From Siphonodentalium dalli (Eukaryota; Mollusca; Scaphopoda; Gadilida; Siphonodentaliidae), in the NCBI GenBank assembly GCA_032622095.1, contig CP136065.1:60011094-60075093 (forward strand): DNA of 64,000 nucleotides. The letters are read 5' to 3'. The translations under genes and the position numbers were made by a program. Below the pieces are notes generated by a model, which did no database searches, had not been told where the DNA came from, and saw nothing but the letters and a program-made list of their open reading frames with translations. Positions within the stretch are counted from its first letter, which is position 1. Every line of letters starts with the position of its first letter. Shown piece by piece: positions 1-11,214 of this stretch.

Positions 1-55
1 TTTATCGAGCTATTTTAATCGACGAAATGAGACGAAAACGAAAAATTCCTAAACT

Positions 56-134
56 AAACTCACGGTAACTTATTTTAATTAAGGAGACTTGTTATTAAGA
101 AGTCTCTTTAATTAAAATAAGTTACCATGAGTTT
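56..134. repeat. 35-bp-arm inverted repeat (hairpin)
   Basis: Arms 56-90 and 100-134 are reverse complements with two mismatches around a 9-nt loop. The core is an AT-rich stretch containing TTTTAATTAA. It is probably a small foldback or MITE remnant; no coding potential is seen. Confidence 0.75.
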
Positions 135-183
135 CAAGTTATCGAATGGGCATTGTGTGTAGTTGACACGGCATCAGAAGCAA

Positions 184-651
184 ATATGTGACCCGCCATA
201 TCAAATCCAGTCGTAAGTCGGGATTTTTTTTACCCTGTGCCAATGCATTCTCTTATATATGCGAGTCGACCATAGGTCGCCTCGCATATATAAGAGAATG
301 CATTGGCCTAACAAATTTTTACAATTTTAATAATTTTTTCTTGTATTCTTTAACAATTTTATAATTTCACCCATACAGAGCCCCAGACAAACATGAGCAG
401 ACGACACTCTTCTATATGCTTCTATATATGTGTGGGGCTCCCTGCAGGGTAATGGATGTTTTTTATTTTATGTCCTAAAAATTGTAAGAAACATTTATTT
501 ACAAAAAATGATAAAAAATTGTTAGGCCAATGCATTCTCTTATATATGCGAGGCGACCTATGGTCGACTCGCATATATAAGAGAATGCATTGGCACAGGG
601 TAAGAAAAATCCCGACTTACGACTGGATTTGATATGGCGGGTCACATATGT
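184..651. mobile_element. Composite palindromic MITE with two internal hairpins
   Basis: The outer arms (about 184-310 and 519-651) are inverted copies beginning ATATGTGACCCGCCATATC. Each arm contains a complete hairpin of the form GCCAATGCATTCTCTTATAT...GCATTGGC with the loop region TCGACCATAGGTCG (about 239-306 and 527-594). The centre is AT-rich with no ORF. The same hairpin module recurs at 47.9, 48.0, 51.9, 52.0, 54.0, 57.5, 63.5 and 63.7 kb inside elements with different ends. It is therefore a shared module, not one simple family. No target duplication could be fixed. Confidence 0.75.
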
Positions 652-659
652 ATCGGATG

Positions 660-1049
660 TCTTAATATACTAATTTATATATCCTTTATTCCTTATATGC
701 ATGTATGACGCGCTGTCGTAGTGGTCTGGCGACAGAATTCGCGAAAAATTCGTGTTCCAAATACGAATATCATCCGTATCTTCTTCAATATAATATACAG
801 TAGACACACTGGTATTATTTATACATGCGCCCGCACAAAGTAACGACGGATATAAAATAGTCCTTTTTTACGACGAAACAAGGTATAAATGTTTAAGTTG
901 GCCACTGTTACTTAAAACAAGTCAAGACGGACGACAAAAAAGAAAGAAAAGAAAAATAAAAGAAAGAAAAAAGCAAAAATCCAGGAAGACAAATCAAAAC
1001 AAAACAAAACAAACAAATAAACTAAAGAAGAAACAAAAACAATAACACC

Positions 1050-1083
<34 letters not shown>

Positions 1084-3340
1084 TCATCATCACCATGCAA
1101 GAACCATCACCAAGAACAACACAACAACAAAAATGTTTGAAAGTCACAACTTCTGATGCAACACATACTGCATGATACACACCGATGCATGCATGGTCAC
1201 GTCCTGAAAACAAATGATCAAACGCAATATTCACCAATCATACCTTCCAGATAAACGAATCCAAGAATAATCTTCAGAACCTCCATCACGAAACCTTAGG
1301 TATATCGTGAAGAATATCGCCTTAATTAAAGTTTGTTGTGGAGATAAGCTTGGTGTGGTCGAGTTTACAGGTTATATGTGATATGCGAAACAAATATACT
1401 TGGGTACTTAGTTACATTGACGGGTATATGTTTGAGGAAAAGTTATTAAAGGCCGACATAGAGAAAACTCGAGTGTCCTTACCGCCGCTCACATCAGGAT
1501 TTATGGAATTCACATAAGCAGAGGCTCAGCAAACATTGGGCTACCATTTAAATTTGCTGGCTGGGTATAGACTCCCATTAAAACGTTTATTATAACATAC
1601 AAAGGGAAATTTATGGTCCTACAGATAATGGGTGCAATTGGGACACTGTATAGTGCAATTTATCTTGCCAAACATTCAATTATGTGTATGTAATTTGGGT
1701 AGTAAATGTAACTTGTACGTAACCGTTGCCGGATATAGGTCTACTCATAGAGGGCCAAATTGTTCGATTGAATCAATAAAGGCGCCGATCTCGAAAACCA
1801 CTTGGCTATTTCGTCACGTGATATAATAGCCATGTTCAGCCACACGTATAAGTGTAACTTCAAACGTGTGTTGTCATTGCCAACGGAAATCACCTGACTC
1901 GCGTGACCATTTCGCCTACAGGTATACAGTCAATTACGTACATAGCATACGAAATTTGTAGCATGCAAAGAGGAATTATCCAGCATCCGATAACAGAATT
2001 GTCCGCGGAAAATACATATTTGTATTGAAGGCAATTAAGAGTATATGTGGTCGAACTGTGGCAGATTGTCCCCACCATACGACTATTATTTGCACATTTC
2101 GCTGGATATATTGGCTGATCTCTATAAAAGTCATATGACTGTTCCCGACATGTGCTTCCTCTCATACATGTTGCAATACTATATGTATATACGTGTATGG
2201 TAAACCACGTTACATGTTACACGCGTATATACGTGTGGCTGAACCTGGCTATATAATGTCTGTTGTTTGACCATGGGAGGCTGCATATCTGCATGTTTGT
2301 CTTTCGGACGGGACAGTGTTTCAACGAGAATTTTCTCAGTCGACAAGGTGTATATACACAGCTCATTATAGATCACCACAAGCTGTCATGCAGCTATTGA
2401 TAAGCTTGGTCAATTTCCAATAAGCTCAAAACAGCTGCTGGTTCCATGAATTCCGATAACCCCTGATATCCACGCATACTATATATAAACTGATGTGTGG
2501 TTCAGCTATAAAAACTATCTTGACACGTTAAACTCCATGAGCTGCTTCTCAGGGTATGTTTGTTTCTACGTGACGTGGACTGATTGCCAATCGAAAATAA
2601 AAACAATAATGTTCTCTGTGCGGTCTTGCCTCTATACTAAAAAAATTGACAACGTACTGCAACTAGTCGGTGAGAGAGTATATTTGGATGAATGTGGGAT
2701 GAAAGTACAAACGTTGGAACGGAATGGAACACGGTATACAGCACGGTAGACGTCTTCATTGCAATGTCAACCGAAACATGGTATTCGTCCCATCATAACA
2801 TTACAAGATTAATTATAAATTCGACATGCGTTGCACAGATTCCGACCTAAGCGTGTCAATGCGCGCCTTATAGAGCGGTTCTTGGTGTCAAAACTATATA
2901 TGCATGGTAGACTTGGTACAGACTACATATTATTGGATAATAATGTAGTAAAAGTTAGTTTGAAAAATATATATGGCCGCCAAGAGCCATTTTGGTATTT
3001 GCTCCTGGTGTGACTTAGGCGTCACGCCCTACAAACAACAGTTTTCATCCGATTGGTCCCAATCTTCATGTGGATCTTCGGGATGACCTCTAGTTATCTT
3101 CCAGTAAATATCTTCATTAAATTACTTTAACTTTCCTTACGCTTAATTTTAATTATCCCTTTAACTGCAATGAATATCTTTTTCCAAATTATTCCTTCTC
3201 CAGTGTCATTGATACTTTCATTTTTTCACAAACTGGACAGGATTTGTTATTATTTTAGAACGTTGTAATAACTTCGATTGCAATTTTATTTTATGACACT
3301 TTTAAGTCAAGTATGTATAACATTATAGGCGTTTCTCTTG
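660..3340. other. No gene recognised
   Basis: The open frames here are short, lack recognisable motifs and have no convincing splice context. Apart from the microsatellite at 1047-1094 I see no repeat with clear ends. Around 3030-3110 a degenerate piece resembles the 42.6-43.2 kb tandem family (phrases such as CTTCATGTGGATCTTC). Confidence 0.5.
1047..1094. repeat. (CAC)n/(CAT)n microsatellite
   Basis: About six CAC or CCA triplets are followed by about nine CAT triplets, ending in CACC. On the minus strand it appears as runs of Asp or Met codons, which explains apparent low-complexity ORFs there. Confidence 0.95.
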
Positions 3341-3349
3341 TGTGTTTAG

Positions 3350-3536
3350 GAATAGTGATGCAAATATTGATACGCCTTCAAATGAGCTTCCTAGAACTTG
3401 TGTTGTTCAGTGTTGTTGTGCATGTGTTGTTGCTGCTGAAGTTGCTGACGATGCTAAATCTCACACGCAGTACATGGTCAAGCAATTCGGGATAAAACCG
3501 ACATCACTCTCGTGTGATCTCACATCCATCCACTAA
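3350..3536 (+). CDS. Candidate terminal exon, unknown product
   Basis: A frame open from 3350 to a TAA at 3534-3536 follows an acceptor-like tract ending TGTGTGTTTAG at 3349. The translation has a cysteine cluster (QCCCAC) and then an ordinary-looking C-terminus ending SCDLTSIH. I recognise no family and find no matching upstream exon in 660-3340. It could be a real last exon or chance; transcript evidence would decide. Confidence 0.2.
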
Positions 3537-3722
3537 AACGAAAAAGAATTGGTATTGACTTTTCCGAAAGTCCCCTGAAGAAATGAATGAGAGAAGGTAC
3601 GGTAGAAATTCAGCACAGCACCAAATCTCCCGTTCCTTATATATATGACAAATAATCTTTCTCAACGTAGGTTATTTTCATAAATATTGTATAAAAATGG
3701 GCAACATACAAGGTCATTCTGT

Positions 3723-6317
3723 CAGGTGTGTGAAGTTAGTTGGACGTTGGATATTCATTGGATATTCGCGTGAAGTTAGTTGGTCGTTGGATATTCGATA
3801 TTCAAAATAAAAAAAAATTAAATTTCGTTTTATGCATGAGGGGTGCGCCATGAGTCCAATTCGTGCACTCCAACTGAAACTTCGTCCGAAATTCCGCTCT
3901 TTTCTGATTGAGCTGTAATTTGATAATTATAGCCACTCCCATATGAGAACTGCACATGCCAATCTACAAGTGCAGACATGGTCAGCGTCATGCGTGTTAA
4001 ATATCGAATATCATATCTGGACTCAATATTTCGGCTAACAAAAATAAAACAAAAAATCGCAGTTTCCTGATTGCACCAGGAGACAATTCCGAGACATATC
4101 TAGACCTAATTCGTGCTCTCCAACTCACAAATTTTCCACTTTTTTTTAAAGCCGAAATTTTATTTCACGTTGGATATTCATTGGACGTTGGATGTTCATT
4201 GGATATTCGCGTGAAGTTAGTTGGACGTTGGATATTCGATATGCAAAAAAAAAAGAAACAAAAAGTTCGTTTTATCCATATGAGGGGTGCGCCATGAGTC
4301 CAATTCGTGCACTCCCACTGAAAATTCGTCCGAAATTCCGCGCTTTTCCTGTTTTCCAGACCATAGCTGGACTTTTCACTTATACCACATAGGCTATAGC
4401 TGTAGAGAGCGCAGGATATAATATGTTCACGCGCTAGCGTAAGTAACGAACCAAACCAAAACCACTCACACGAGGGTAGCTGTGGCTCCCCCCTTTTTAT
4501 TTCTTTTTATCAAATCAGTTTATAGATTCCCTGGTATTCCCTCCAAATAAGATTCACATAAGGCTATATTTCCTGGGTTCGTCGAATGAATGGACCCCAA
4601 TCGTAATTTCGAGTATAAATTAGGAAGATCCTACTTCCTGGTACTCTTGATCGACAGCTTGACAATTAATGGTCATAAACTACTAGTACCAACATCAAAG
4701 TGAAAATAGTTATACCTTGTCGAGAGGGGAACGGGAACATCTTTAATGAATTTAAAGATACTCAATCCGATAAAACTCCTCTCAATTACTATTTCAATGA
4801 CTTTGGGGGTCAAAAATATTTGATTCGAGTCGAGGAAGTCACCCATCAAAGCTCAGATTTGTTAGATATCGATTTTAGAAATCTATTATTTTTCATTATC
4901 GGGAATACTTTCTGGCCCAGAACTCAGTCAAAATTGCGTTATTATTACCACTTGATTTTAGAGTTATCCATCCTTGTCTGTTTGAATATATTTTGGTGAA
5001 CACATCCCGAGCAGATTCCGGCAGTTGAAGGCAATTATTAGTACTCATCTCGAGTAAATAACAAATTTCAAAAATCAATATCTAATAACTCTGAGCTTTG
5101 TTTGATGGGTTCCTCGACTCGAATCAAATATTTTTACCCCCAAAGCCAAAGAAATAGTAATATAGGACCCTCTGATCGGATTGTTGTTGTTGGAATCTGT
5201 TGAGATGGGGACCCTCTGTTCGGATTGAGTACCTTTAACCAAGTTATTTCTTTTCTTTACGCTGGGTGAGCACTGCGGCGGAGATACTATTCCGAGAAGC
5301 GTGTCCATTTCATAGCTGTTCACTTCATTCAATGGTGTCACCGTGTCCATTTCAACGAAAATATACGAACGTCATCGTGTAACTTTCCCCATTGACCGAG
5401 TTGGCATGAACCTGCACGAATGTATCTTCTGCTTTGTTCATAATTATGTGTTTTCTTTCGATTCCAGAAAATAGTATATTTATGGATTATCACATGCATG
5501 TATGTACTATATAGTCTTATGATAACAATTAATTCCTTATTAAATATATGTTATTTCGTTTCGCACAGTACCGCATTGTACCAAGTGCTGTACATTAAAT
5601 GACCAGCATAACGGTAAATTCGTGATGACATTCTTATTATATTTCACATCAGGAATTTCGATCACTTTTCACTCGCCCCGATGTGTGTAGACTGTAGTTA
5701 CGATAGTGTCGTTATTTATTGTGTCTTCTTTTCTCAATATTAAGGTAAACTAACGCTACGAATGAACTTACATTGTAATTCAATATTCAAAATTCTCATT
5801 TGCAATACCAGTAATCGAAAGACACAGTAAAAAGATTTTCTGATTACGACATTAATGCTTTAAGCCCACCGGATCTACTGTGCGACAAAAGCGCTCGCGA
5901 AATTCAAAACAGCAGCGTCGTATTAGATAATAATTGGTGACGTCACAAAATCAGATATAGTCTATATATACGACCCAAAGCGTCCGGCTTTGGTTCGTTA
6001 TTAACTGGCAGATTGAGCTGAAATTTGATAATTATATATATAGTCACTCCCATATGAGAACTACACATGCCAATCTACAAGTGCAGACATGGTAGGCGTC
6101 ATGCGTTTTAACTATCGAATCTCATATCTGGACTCAAAATTTCGGCTAATATAGTTAATATAGCCTGCGCTCTCTACAGCTATATATCGTATAAGTGAAA
6201 AATAAGCTATGGTCTGGAAAACAGGAAAAGCGAATATCGAATATCCAACGTCCAACTAACTTCACGCGAATATCCAATGAATATCCAACATCGAACGTCC
6301 AACTACTTCACACACCT
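3723..6317. mobile_element. Non-autonomous hAT-type DNA transposon
   Basis: The element is flanked by perfect 8-bp direct repeats CATTCTGT (3715-3722 and 6318-6325). The left end reads CAGGTGTGTGAAGTTAGTTG and the right end in reverse complement reads AGGTGTGTGAAGTAGTTG. Subterminal copies of GTTGGATATTCATTGGATAT occur at both ends and again at about 4170-4240. An 8-bp duplication with CAG-starting ends is typical of the hAT superfamily; the superfamily call is inference. No transposase frame is visible. A TTAA-flanked element is nested at 4752-5238. Confidence 0.8.
4752..5238. mobile_element. TTAA-flanked element nested in the hAT element
   Basis: It is bounded by TTAA at 4752-4755 and 5235-5238, with inverted ends AGATACTCAATCCGAT and, in reverse complement, AGGTACTCAATCCGAA. 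Inner blocks containing TTTGATTCGAGTCGAGGAA occur in both orientations (about 4825 and 5110). The same family occurs at 12527-12990 and degraded at about 8351-8790. A TTAA target suggests piggyBac-type mobilisation, which is inference from the target alone. Confidence 0.7.
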
Positions 6318-6325
6318 CATTCTGT

Positions 6326-6652
6326 TGTGATAATCATGTTTCTTTGGTAAAAAAAACATTACTGTTTATTTATCAGAAATTACCTCGGACTAACTATAAG
6401 GACTACACACATATCTTGGATAGTTCAGATGAAATGATACAAACTACCAATTGTGTTGAAGTTTTCGGTAACAAAAGTCAAATTTTACGTTCTTAAAAGG
6501 TGGCTGCATAGTAAATTGTCAGTTTGGAATACCGGTAGTGAAATATCATAAATAAGCACAAGGTATGTCTTTATATACTTTATCAAGACAGTATCATATC
6601 GCCAATTTCATGTATAGTCTGAGAGCACACTACGGCCATTTCGAATGACTAG
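6326..6652. other. 3' flank of the methyltransferase gene
   Basis: This lies between the hAT target duplication and the MRM2 stop codon. It holds AT-rich sequence and probably the gene's 3' untranslated region on the minus strand. I could not fix a polyadenylation site. Confidence 0.4.
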
Positions 6653-7961
6653 TTACGTCTTCGGGGTCAACTTCCTGAAATCTCTTCCAAGGAGAAATAT
6701 CTCAGCAGAGTCTGGTCGACTGGCGAAAGGTTTCACAACTCGCACATCGTCAAATAACAACCTCATTGTCTTTTCTAGTCTAGATTGTTGGAATCCTTGC
6801 CACAACTTACACAAAAGAGTTCCACCGGGTGACAAGTTATTCGTTGAGAATTTCAGTACCGAGAAGCACAGTTCTATGATGCTCCCGTGGTCACTATCCT
6901 TGTGTCCTGTGGCGTTTGGTGCCATGTCACTAATAATAACATTGGCCTTGTCTCCTTCCAGAATGTCAGTGATTTTATTCATGGTTTCTTGTGTAGTGAA
7001 ATCATGATGTGATAGAGTTATCGCTCCTTGTATCGGCGAGATGCCTTGAATGTCAATGCTGATCACCTTCCCAACTGAAAAAAAAATGCCAACAGATTAC
7101 CGAATTGGACATGCACGGCATGAAAATTATGAAAACTTGAAAAGATGTGCATGATCATATTCTAATGCTCATTTACTAGTAGTCCAATACATATGCAGGT
7201 AATTATAAATACAGCAAAAAAAGATCCTCAATTAATAAATAACTTAATAAGTGATACGAAGATGGGTGCCTTGTGGTCAGCAGTGTCAAGAGGTGTCTTT
7301 CATCCTGCATGACTCCAAAATTCAGGCAGTTATTGATATAAAATTATGTGATCTATAACTGTTCACATTACAGAAAACCAAGTTGCTATATAATACCGGT
7401 ACCGTACATGTATATAGGCCTATATACCGATGGGCCGTATATTTATATAGTAATATTTAAACAGCACCGACAATATATATCACGAGTGGACCTTTGTGAG
7501 TAGGATATAGCTTAAGTTATAACACTTATTTTGAATATGTACAGGCCTATATCCATATATAACACTGGCCCTGCCATACATTTACCTGCATCCCCGTTAC
7601 GTAAAACTCTTTGAACTGCAACTTGGGTCCAGGATCCTGGCGCCGCCCCACAATCAATAACAATGTCACCTTCATGGAAAATGTGGAACTTTTCGTCAAT
7701 CTCCAATAATTTAAATGCACTACGGCATCTGTAGTTTTCCTCTTTAGCACGTTGTATGTATGGATCATTGAGTTGCCTAGCTAACCACTTCTGAGAGCTG
7801 GTTGTTTTCCCCTTGAGGCTGGTTGGTTTTGTTTTCCAACAGCAGGATGTGCTGTGAAATCCATGTTTCCACAAATCACGAATTAATTTGTCACATTCTT
7901 TTTGACATCTCCAAATGACACTAACAAGTGATAACCGCCTCGTGTTTCCTAGAACAAACAT
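6653..7961 (-). CDS. MRM2: Mitochondrial rRNA 2'-O-ribose methyltransferase (MRM2/FtsJ family), two exons
   Basis: The coding exons are 7961-7586 and 7074-6653 (minus), giving 265 residues. The intron 7585-7075 has donor GCAG|GTAAATG and acceptor TTTTTTTTCAG, and the split codon (1+2) restores the frame. The family methylates a ribose 2'-OH in the A-loop of mitochondrial large-subunit rRNA, using S-adenosylmethionine. Visible motifs are SAM motif [16 protein letters not shown] (about residues 101-114), SDMAPN (motif IV), LLCKLWQG and SAEIFLL. The catalytic tetrad reads K84-D175-K215-E250. The N-terminus is basic, hydroxylated and almost free of acidic residues in its first 20, with FHSTS about 40 residues in, as expected for a mitochondrial presequence. 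The start is the first in-frame ATG (7961); the frame stays open upstream but only from a GTG, so a further 5' exon is not excluded. The length is close to the usual family size of about 245. No broken residue is seen. Confidence 0.93.
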
Positions 7962-8350
7962 GTTGAAAAAACAGAATAGCACACATATACACGAACATCT
8001 GAAAACCACGTGGCAAAGTTTACATCCTGAAATTTGACTGTGGCGAAATCCAAAGTGGGGAATTCCAAATTGTTTCCGTGGTGCTATCCAATGCTGGATT
8101 CATCGCGATTGTGCATGTTCATCCTGATGTTCAACAAAATGCCTGCAATTGTAGATATTGGCCAACACTTATATATTGAGAAATGGAATGAATCTGACTA
8201 TCAATGATCAAATTTGCGCACCACAAATTCTAAACGACTTTCATCGAACACATTGGAAAGGGATTGTTGATACGGCTGCTGGGTATATGCAAGATTCGTA
8301 CTTTGGTTACGAAAATTTGAACGGCCCTCTTCATATAATACACTCTGTTT

Positions 8351-8790
8351 TAAAGGTACTCAATCCGATTCGATAGTCGCCATATCATCAGATTCCGACA
8401 AAAATATTATTTTTTTTAAATGCCGCTTGTTATCATAATCGAGAAATTGCCCAAAAAATAATGCCAACCACAGTCAACTATTTTATAGAAGAATGCCCAA
8501 AACCTGTTATTTGTCGACATGGTGTTCATCGAACTTTTGCCGGTTTGTCAAATATCTGACACTTAATTTAGAGTTATCCATCTTCATCCGTAATTTGGTC
8601 CGAGACTGTTTGTCTTCTCGTCGACTGTTTATTGGGACACCTAAATTATCGGTGGTGAAAAATAATAGATTTCACAAATCGATATCTGATCACTCTGAGC
8701 TTTGATGGGTGGGTTTCTCGACTCGAATCAAATATAGTTTACTCCCGAAGCCAAGGAAATAGTAATTTGCGAGCGTTAATTCGGGTTATG
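8351..8790. repeat. Degraded copy of the TTAA/GGTACTCAATCCGAT family
   Basis: It begins TTTTAAAGGTACTCAATCCG near 8351. It contains GATATCTGATCACTCTGAGC and a TCGACTCGAATCAAATAT block shared with 4752-5238 and 12527-12990. The right end is eroded, so its boundary is approximate. Confidence 0.55.
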
Positions 8791-8857
8791 CATCTTTAAG
8801 TTTATTCTTTGGGTTAAAAAACGTTTGGCAATATTTTTGTCCATATTGCACGATGAA

Positions 8858-8994
8858 TGTTTATGTGTGTGTATATTATGTGTATATGTGTATATATGTA
8901 TGTGTATATGTATATGTATATGTATGTGTATATGTATGTGTATATGTGTGTGAAGGTGTGTGTGTATATGTATGTGTATATATATATATATATA
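8858..8994. repeat. (TG/TA)n microsatellite
   Basis: An alternating TGTATATG-type purine-pyrimidine tract ends in a pure TA run. It produces spurious VYVCVY and HIHIHI ORFs on both strands. Confidence 0.95.
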
Positions 8995-8995
8995 T

Positions 8996-9263
8996 TGATA
9001 ATTTTGAGACATGTATATTCGATCGATATACAGTTTCATCATTGTGCGGTCTTTTTTCAATCCCGAAATTTGTACTCAATTTCGATGTATACACCAGATT
9101 TTTCGATGTTGTAATGACATTTGACCTGTTATCTTCTTTTTTGCTTCATCCTATACATAAAAATGAAAAACCAGAAAAGTTTATTTTTTCAAGACCGCTG
9201 TGGATGTTTCGACCGCACAATGATGAAATTATATATCGACAGAATATACATGTCTCAAAACTA
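8996..9263. repeat. Inverted repeat, about 55-bp arms
   Basis: The arms at about 8996-9053 and 9209-9263 share TTTTGAGACATGTATATTC and TTCATCATTGTGCGGTC in inverse orientation, enclosing about 155 bp. It directly abuts the TG/TA microsatellite. It is probably a foldback element whose insertion or growth is linked to the repeat. Confidence 0.65.
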
Positions 9264-9461
9264 ACGGGGCTGAAATGCCTTTAACAAATGTTTTTTTTCA
9301 ATCCCATCATTTTATAGACAAAAGACAACCTAAATCGGTTGAACAAGGAGAGGTGTTAACAATTAAAGCCCCAGATAACTAGTTGTGTCTGACATGCAAA
9401 AAGTAGGCAGACCGGATCTGGTCTGGATAATGTTACAGTCTGCATAATGATGGCCAATGGT

Positions 9462-9463
<2 letters not shown>

Positions 9464-9498
<35 letters not shown>

Positions 9499-9623
9499 GA
9501 GCTTGGAATTTGGTCAAAATCCCTCTTTTATTGGCAGAACCACCACACGGGACCATAGGACCTATGGTCCCGGGTGGTGGTTCTGCCAATAAAAGAGGGA
9601 TTTTGACCAAATTCCAAGCTCCT

Positions 9624-9702
<79 letters not shown>
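9464..9702. mobile_element. Near-perfect palindrome embedded in an (AT)n tract
   Basis: Arms of about 65 bp (9495-9559 and 9561-9625) start ACAGGAGCTTGGAATTTGG and meet at CCATAGGACCTATGG. The only clear difference is one base next to CACCAC. Pure AT repeats flank both sides (9464-9492 and 9627-9702). It looks like a MITE that targets or generates TA microsatellites. Confidence 0.8.
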
Positions 9703-9704
<2 letters not shown>

Positions 9705-10114
9705 CATGAGTGCCTTTGCCGCGAGTGGGAATAGTTATATTCCAATGTAGCCACGAATGAGGTAATTCTGGTATTCACTCGAGAACCGCAGGTATTCTGT
9801 TTATTAAATGCTAAACAAATTAGCTGCGCTTAATCAATACAACAAATTAGAAATCGAATGACCTGTTTTGATCAATCAGCTGTTCTGTGACCAGTTCACT
9901 ACGATCTTCTGTAAAATAAGCGTGCACACACAAAAAATAGTCCCCGATGACCCCACCAGAATGAAGTGAAACCATTCGAAATATTCATCAATTTATGAAA
10001 AATTACCTCGAACAAAGCAATAGAATTGCCTATCTTCAATAAATGATTTGATTTTTATCAAGCATAAGGAACAAATAACAACACAAAAGGTTCGTTCCAT
10101 TTAGAAATACTTAC

Positions 10115-10343
10115 AAGTTACAGTGGAAGTTGAAGGCAATGGCAATATTGGCAATGGAGCTGAGGCTGAATACAGTAGTGAGCTTGAACTTGAAGTGGAA
10201 GCTGCAGGAACCTGCTGGTCAAATATAGAGTCACTATTCTGAACACAAACTTGTGGATATTTATCATTATATTTAGCTAATTTTTCCAGTAAAGAGTCCC
10301 AAAACACATCGCCTTCTACGTCTATTTCAAATCCGTCTTCCAT
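10115..10343 (-). CDS. Probable first coding exon of an unidentified gene
   Basis: An ATG at 10343 opens 76 codons and ends at a full consensus donor, ACTT|GTAAGTATT, at 10115/10114. The N-terminus is acidic with an amphipathic stretch (FWDSLLEKLAKYNDKYP). A Ser/Ala/Pro-rich segment follows (STSSSSSLLYSASAPLP). This resembles a nuclear or regulatory protein N-terminus, but I recognise no family. The next exon should lie below 10100 and was not found; the interval down to MRM2 is mostly repeats. It could also belong to a transposon gene. A coding exon is more likely than chance because of the composition and the donor. Confidence 0.45.
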
Positions 10344-10510
10344 ATTTTACTTTACGAATGACGTTGATAATGTAAACAGGCGTCTGTAATGCAGTTAAGG
10401 GGGAAATACTCTAAATCTCACGCGCAAAAGTGCAAATAGTCCGTATCGCTTCAGGCGCATGAATATCAATTCAAAATTTAACGGCATTACAAGTGATTCG
10501 CCCCGATTGG

Positions 10511-10592
10511 AGCTAGCGTTTAATATAAGGAAGCTAGCGTGTAATATAAGGAAGCTACCATGTAATATAAGGAATCTACAGTGGAATATAAC
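10511..10592. repeat. Short tandem repeat, four degenerate units
   Basis: Units of about 24-26 bp with the pattern AGCTAGCGTGTAATATAAGG are repeated, the last copies diverged. It lies just upstream (minus-strand sense) of the orphan first exon. Confidence 0.7.
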
Positions 10593-10689
10593 GTTGGCGC
10601 ACAGTTGGGCGCTCGACTAGCGAAATATAGCTTTTTACTCGAACATGAAATCAATAGAATTTGATAGGGAAGCATATAATAAATAGAGG

Positions 10690-10849
10690 ATATCCACACT
10701 TTTTCAGTGGATATGGGTTATATCTCATGAGTCATGAGTGATGACAAAACATTGAATTTCCACGAGTGGCTTTAGCCACGAGTGGAAATTCAAATGTTTT
10801 GTCATCACGAATGAGATTTAACCCATATCCACTGAAAAAGTGTGGATAT
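10690..10849. mobile_element. Palindromic MITE, about 75-bp arms
   Basis: The arms start ATATCCACACTTTTTCAGTG and converge on GTGGCTTTAGCCAC. A related half-element with the same CGAGTG and GTATTCTGTTTATTA end lies at about 9705-9810. No coding capacity is present. Confidence 0.75.
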
Positions 10850-11214
10850 TCTGTTTATTATATACTTTAGTTACTTGCCTATGACCCCCAATGAATGTCA
10901 ATACATCAGAAATTTCATCAGTGGAATATCACTTATATCTCACTAGTGGGATATCACTTATATCTCACTGCTAAAACCTTATAATCCATGGGCAATTATA
11001 TAATAAATATATATGTGTGTGTGTGTGTGTGTGAGGGTGTGTGTGTATATTAGGTGTATAAGTATATGTAGGGGCCTATGTGTATATTATGTGTATATGT
11101 ATGTCGACGCTGTTAAAGGGACTCAATGCCTTCGAAGTGCATGGGTTCATGCAAAAATAATATAAATTCTATAAAAGTCTGCATAACAACTATCATCAAG
11201 AAGCACGTGTGCAT

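Noticed and set aside
7512-7585. Extension of the MRM2 first coding exon to a stop at 7512
   Set aside because: A consensus donor at 7586/7585 joins in phase to the exon carrying the catalytic D-K-E residues; read-through would remove them.
8158-8376. 72-codon plus-strand frame divergent from MRM2
   Set aside because: No family motif. It runs into a known repeat end at 8351, and a competing frame over the same bases is equally plausible.
9447-9734. 95-codon frame with IYIYIYIY stretches
   Set aside because: Translation of (AT)n and the palindrome; no independent coding evidence.
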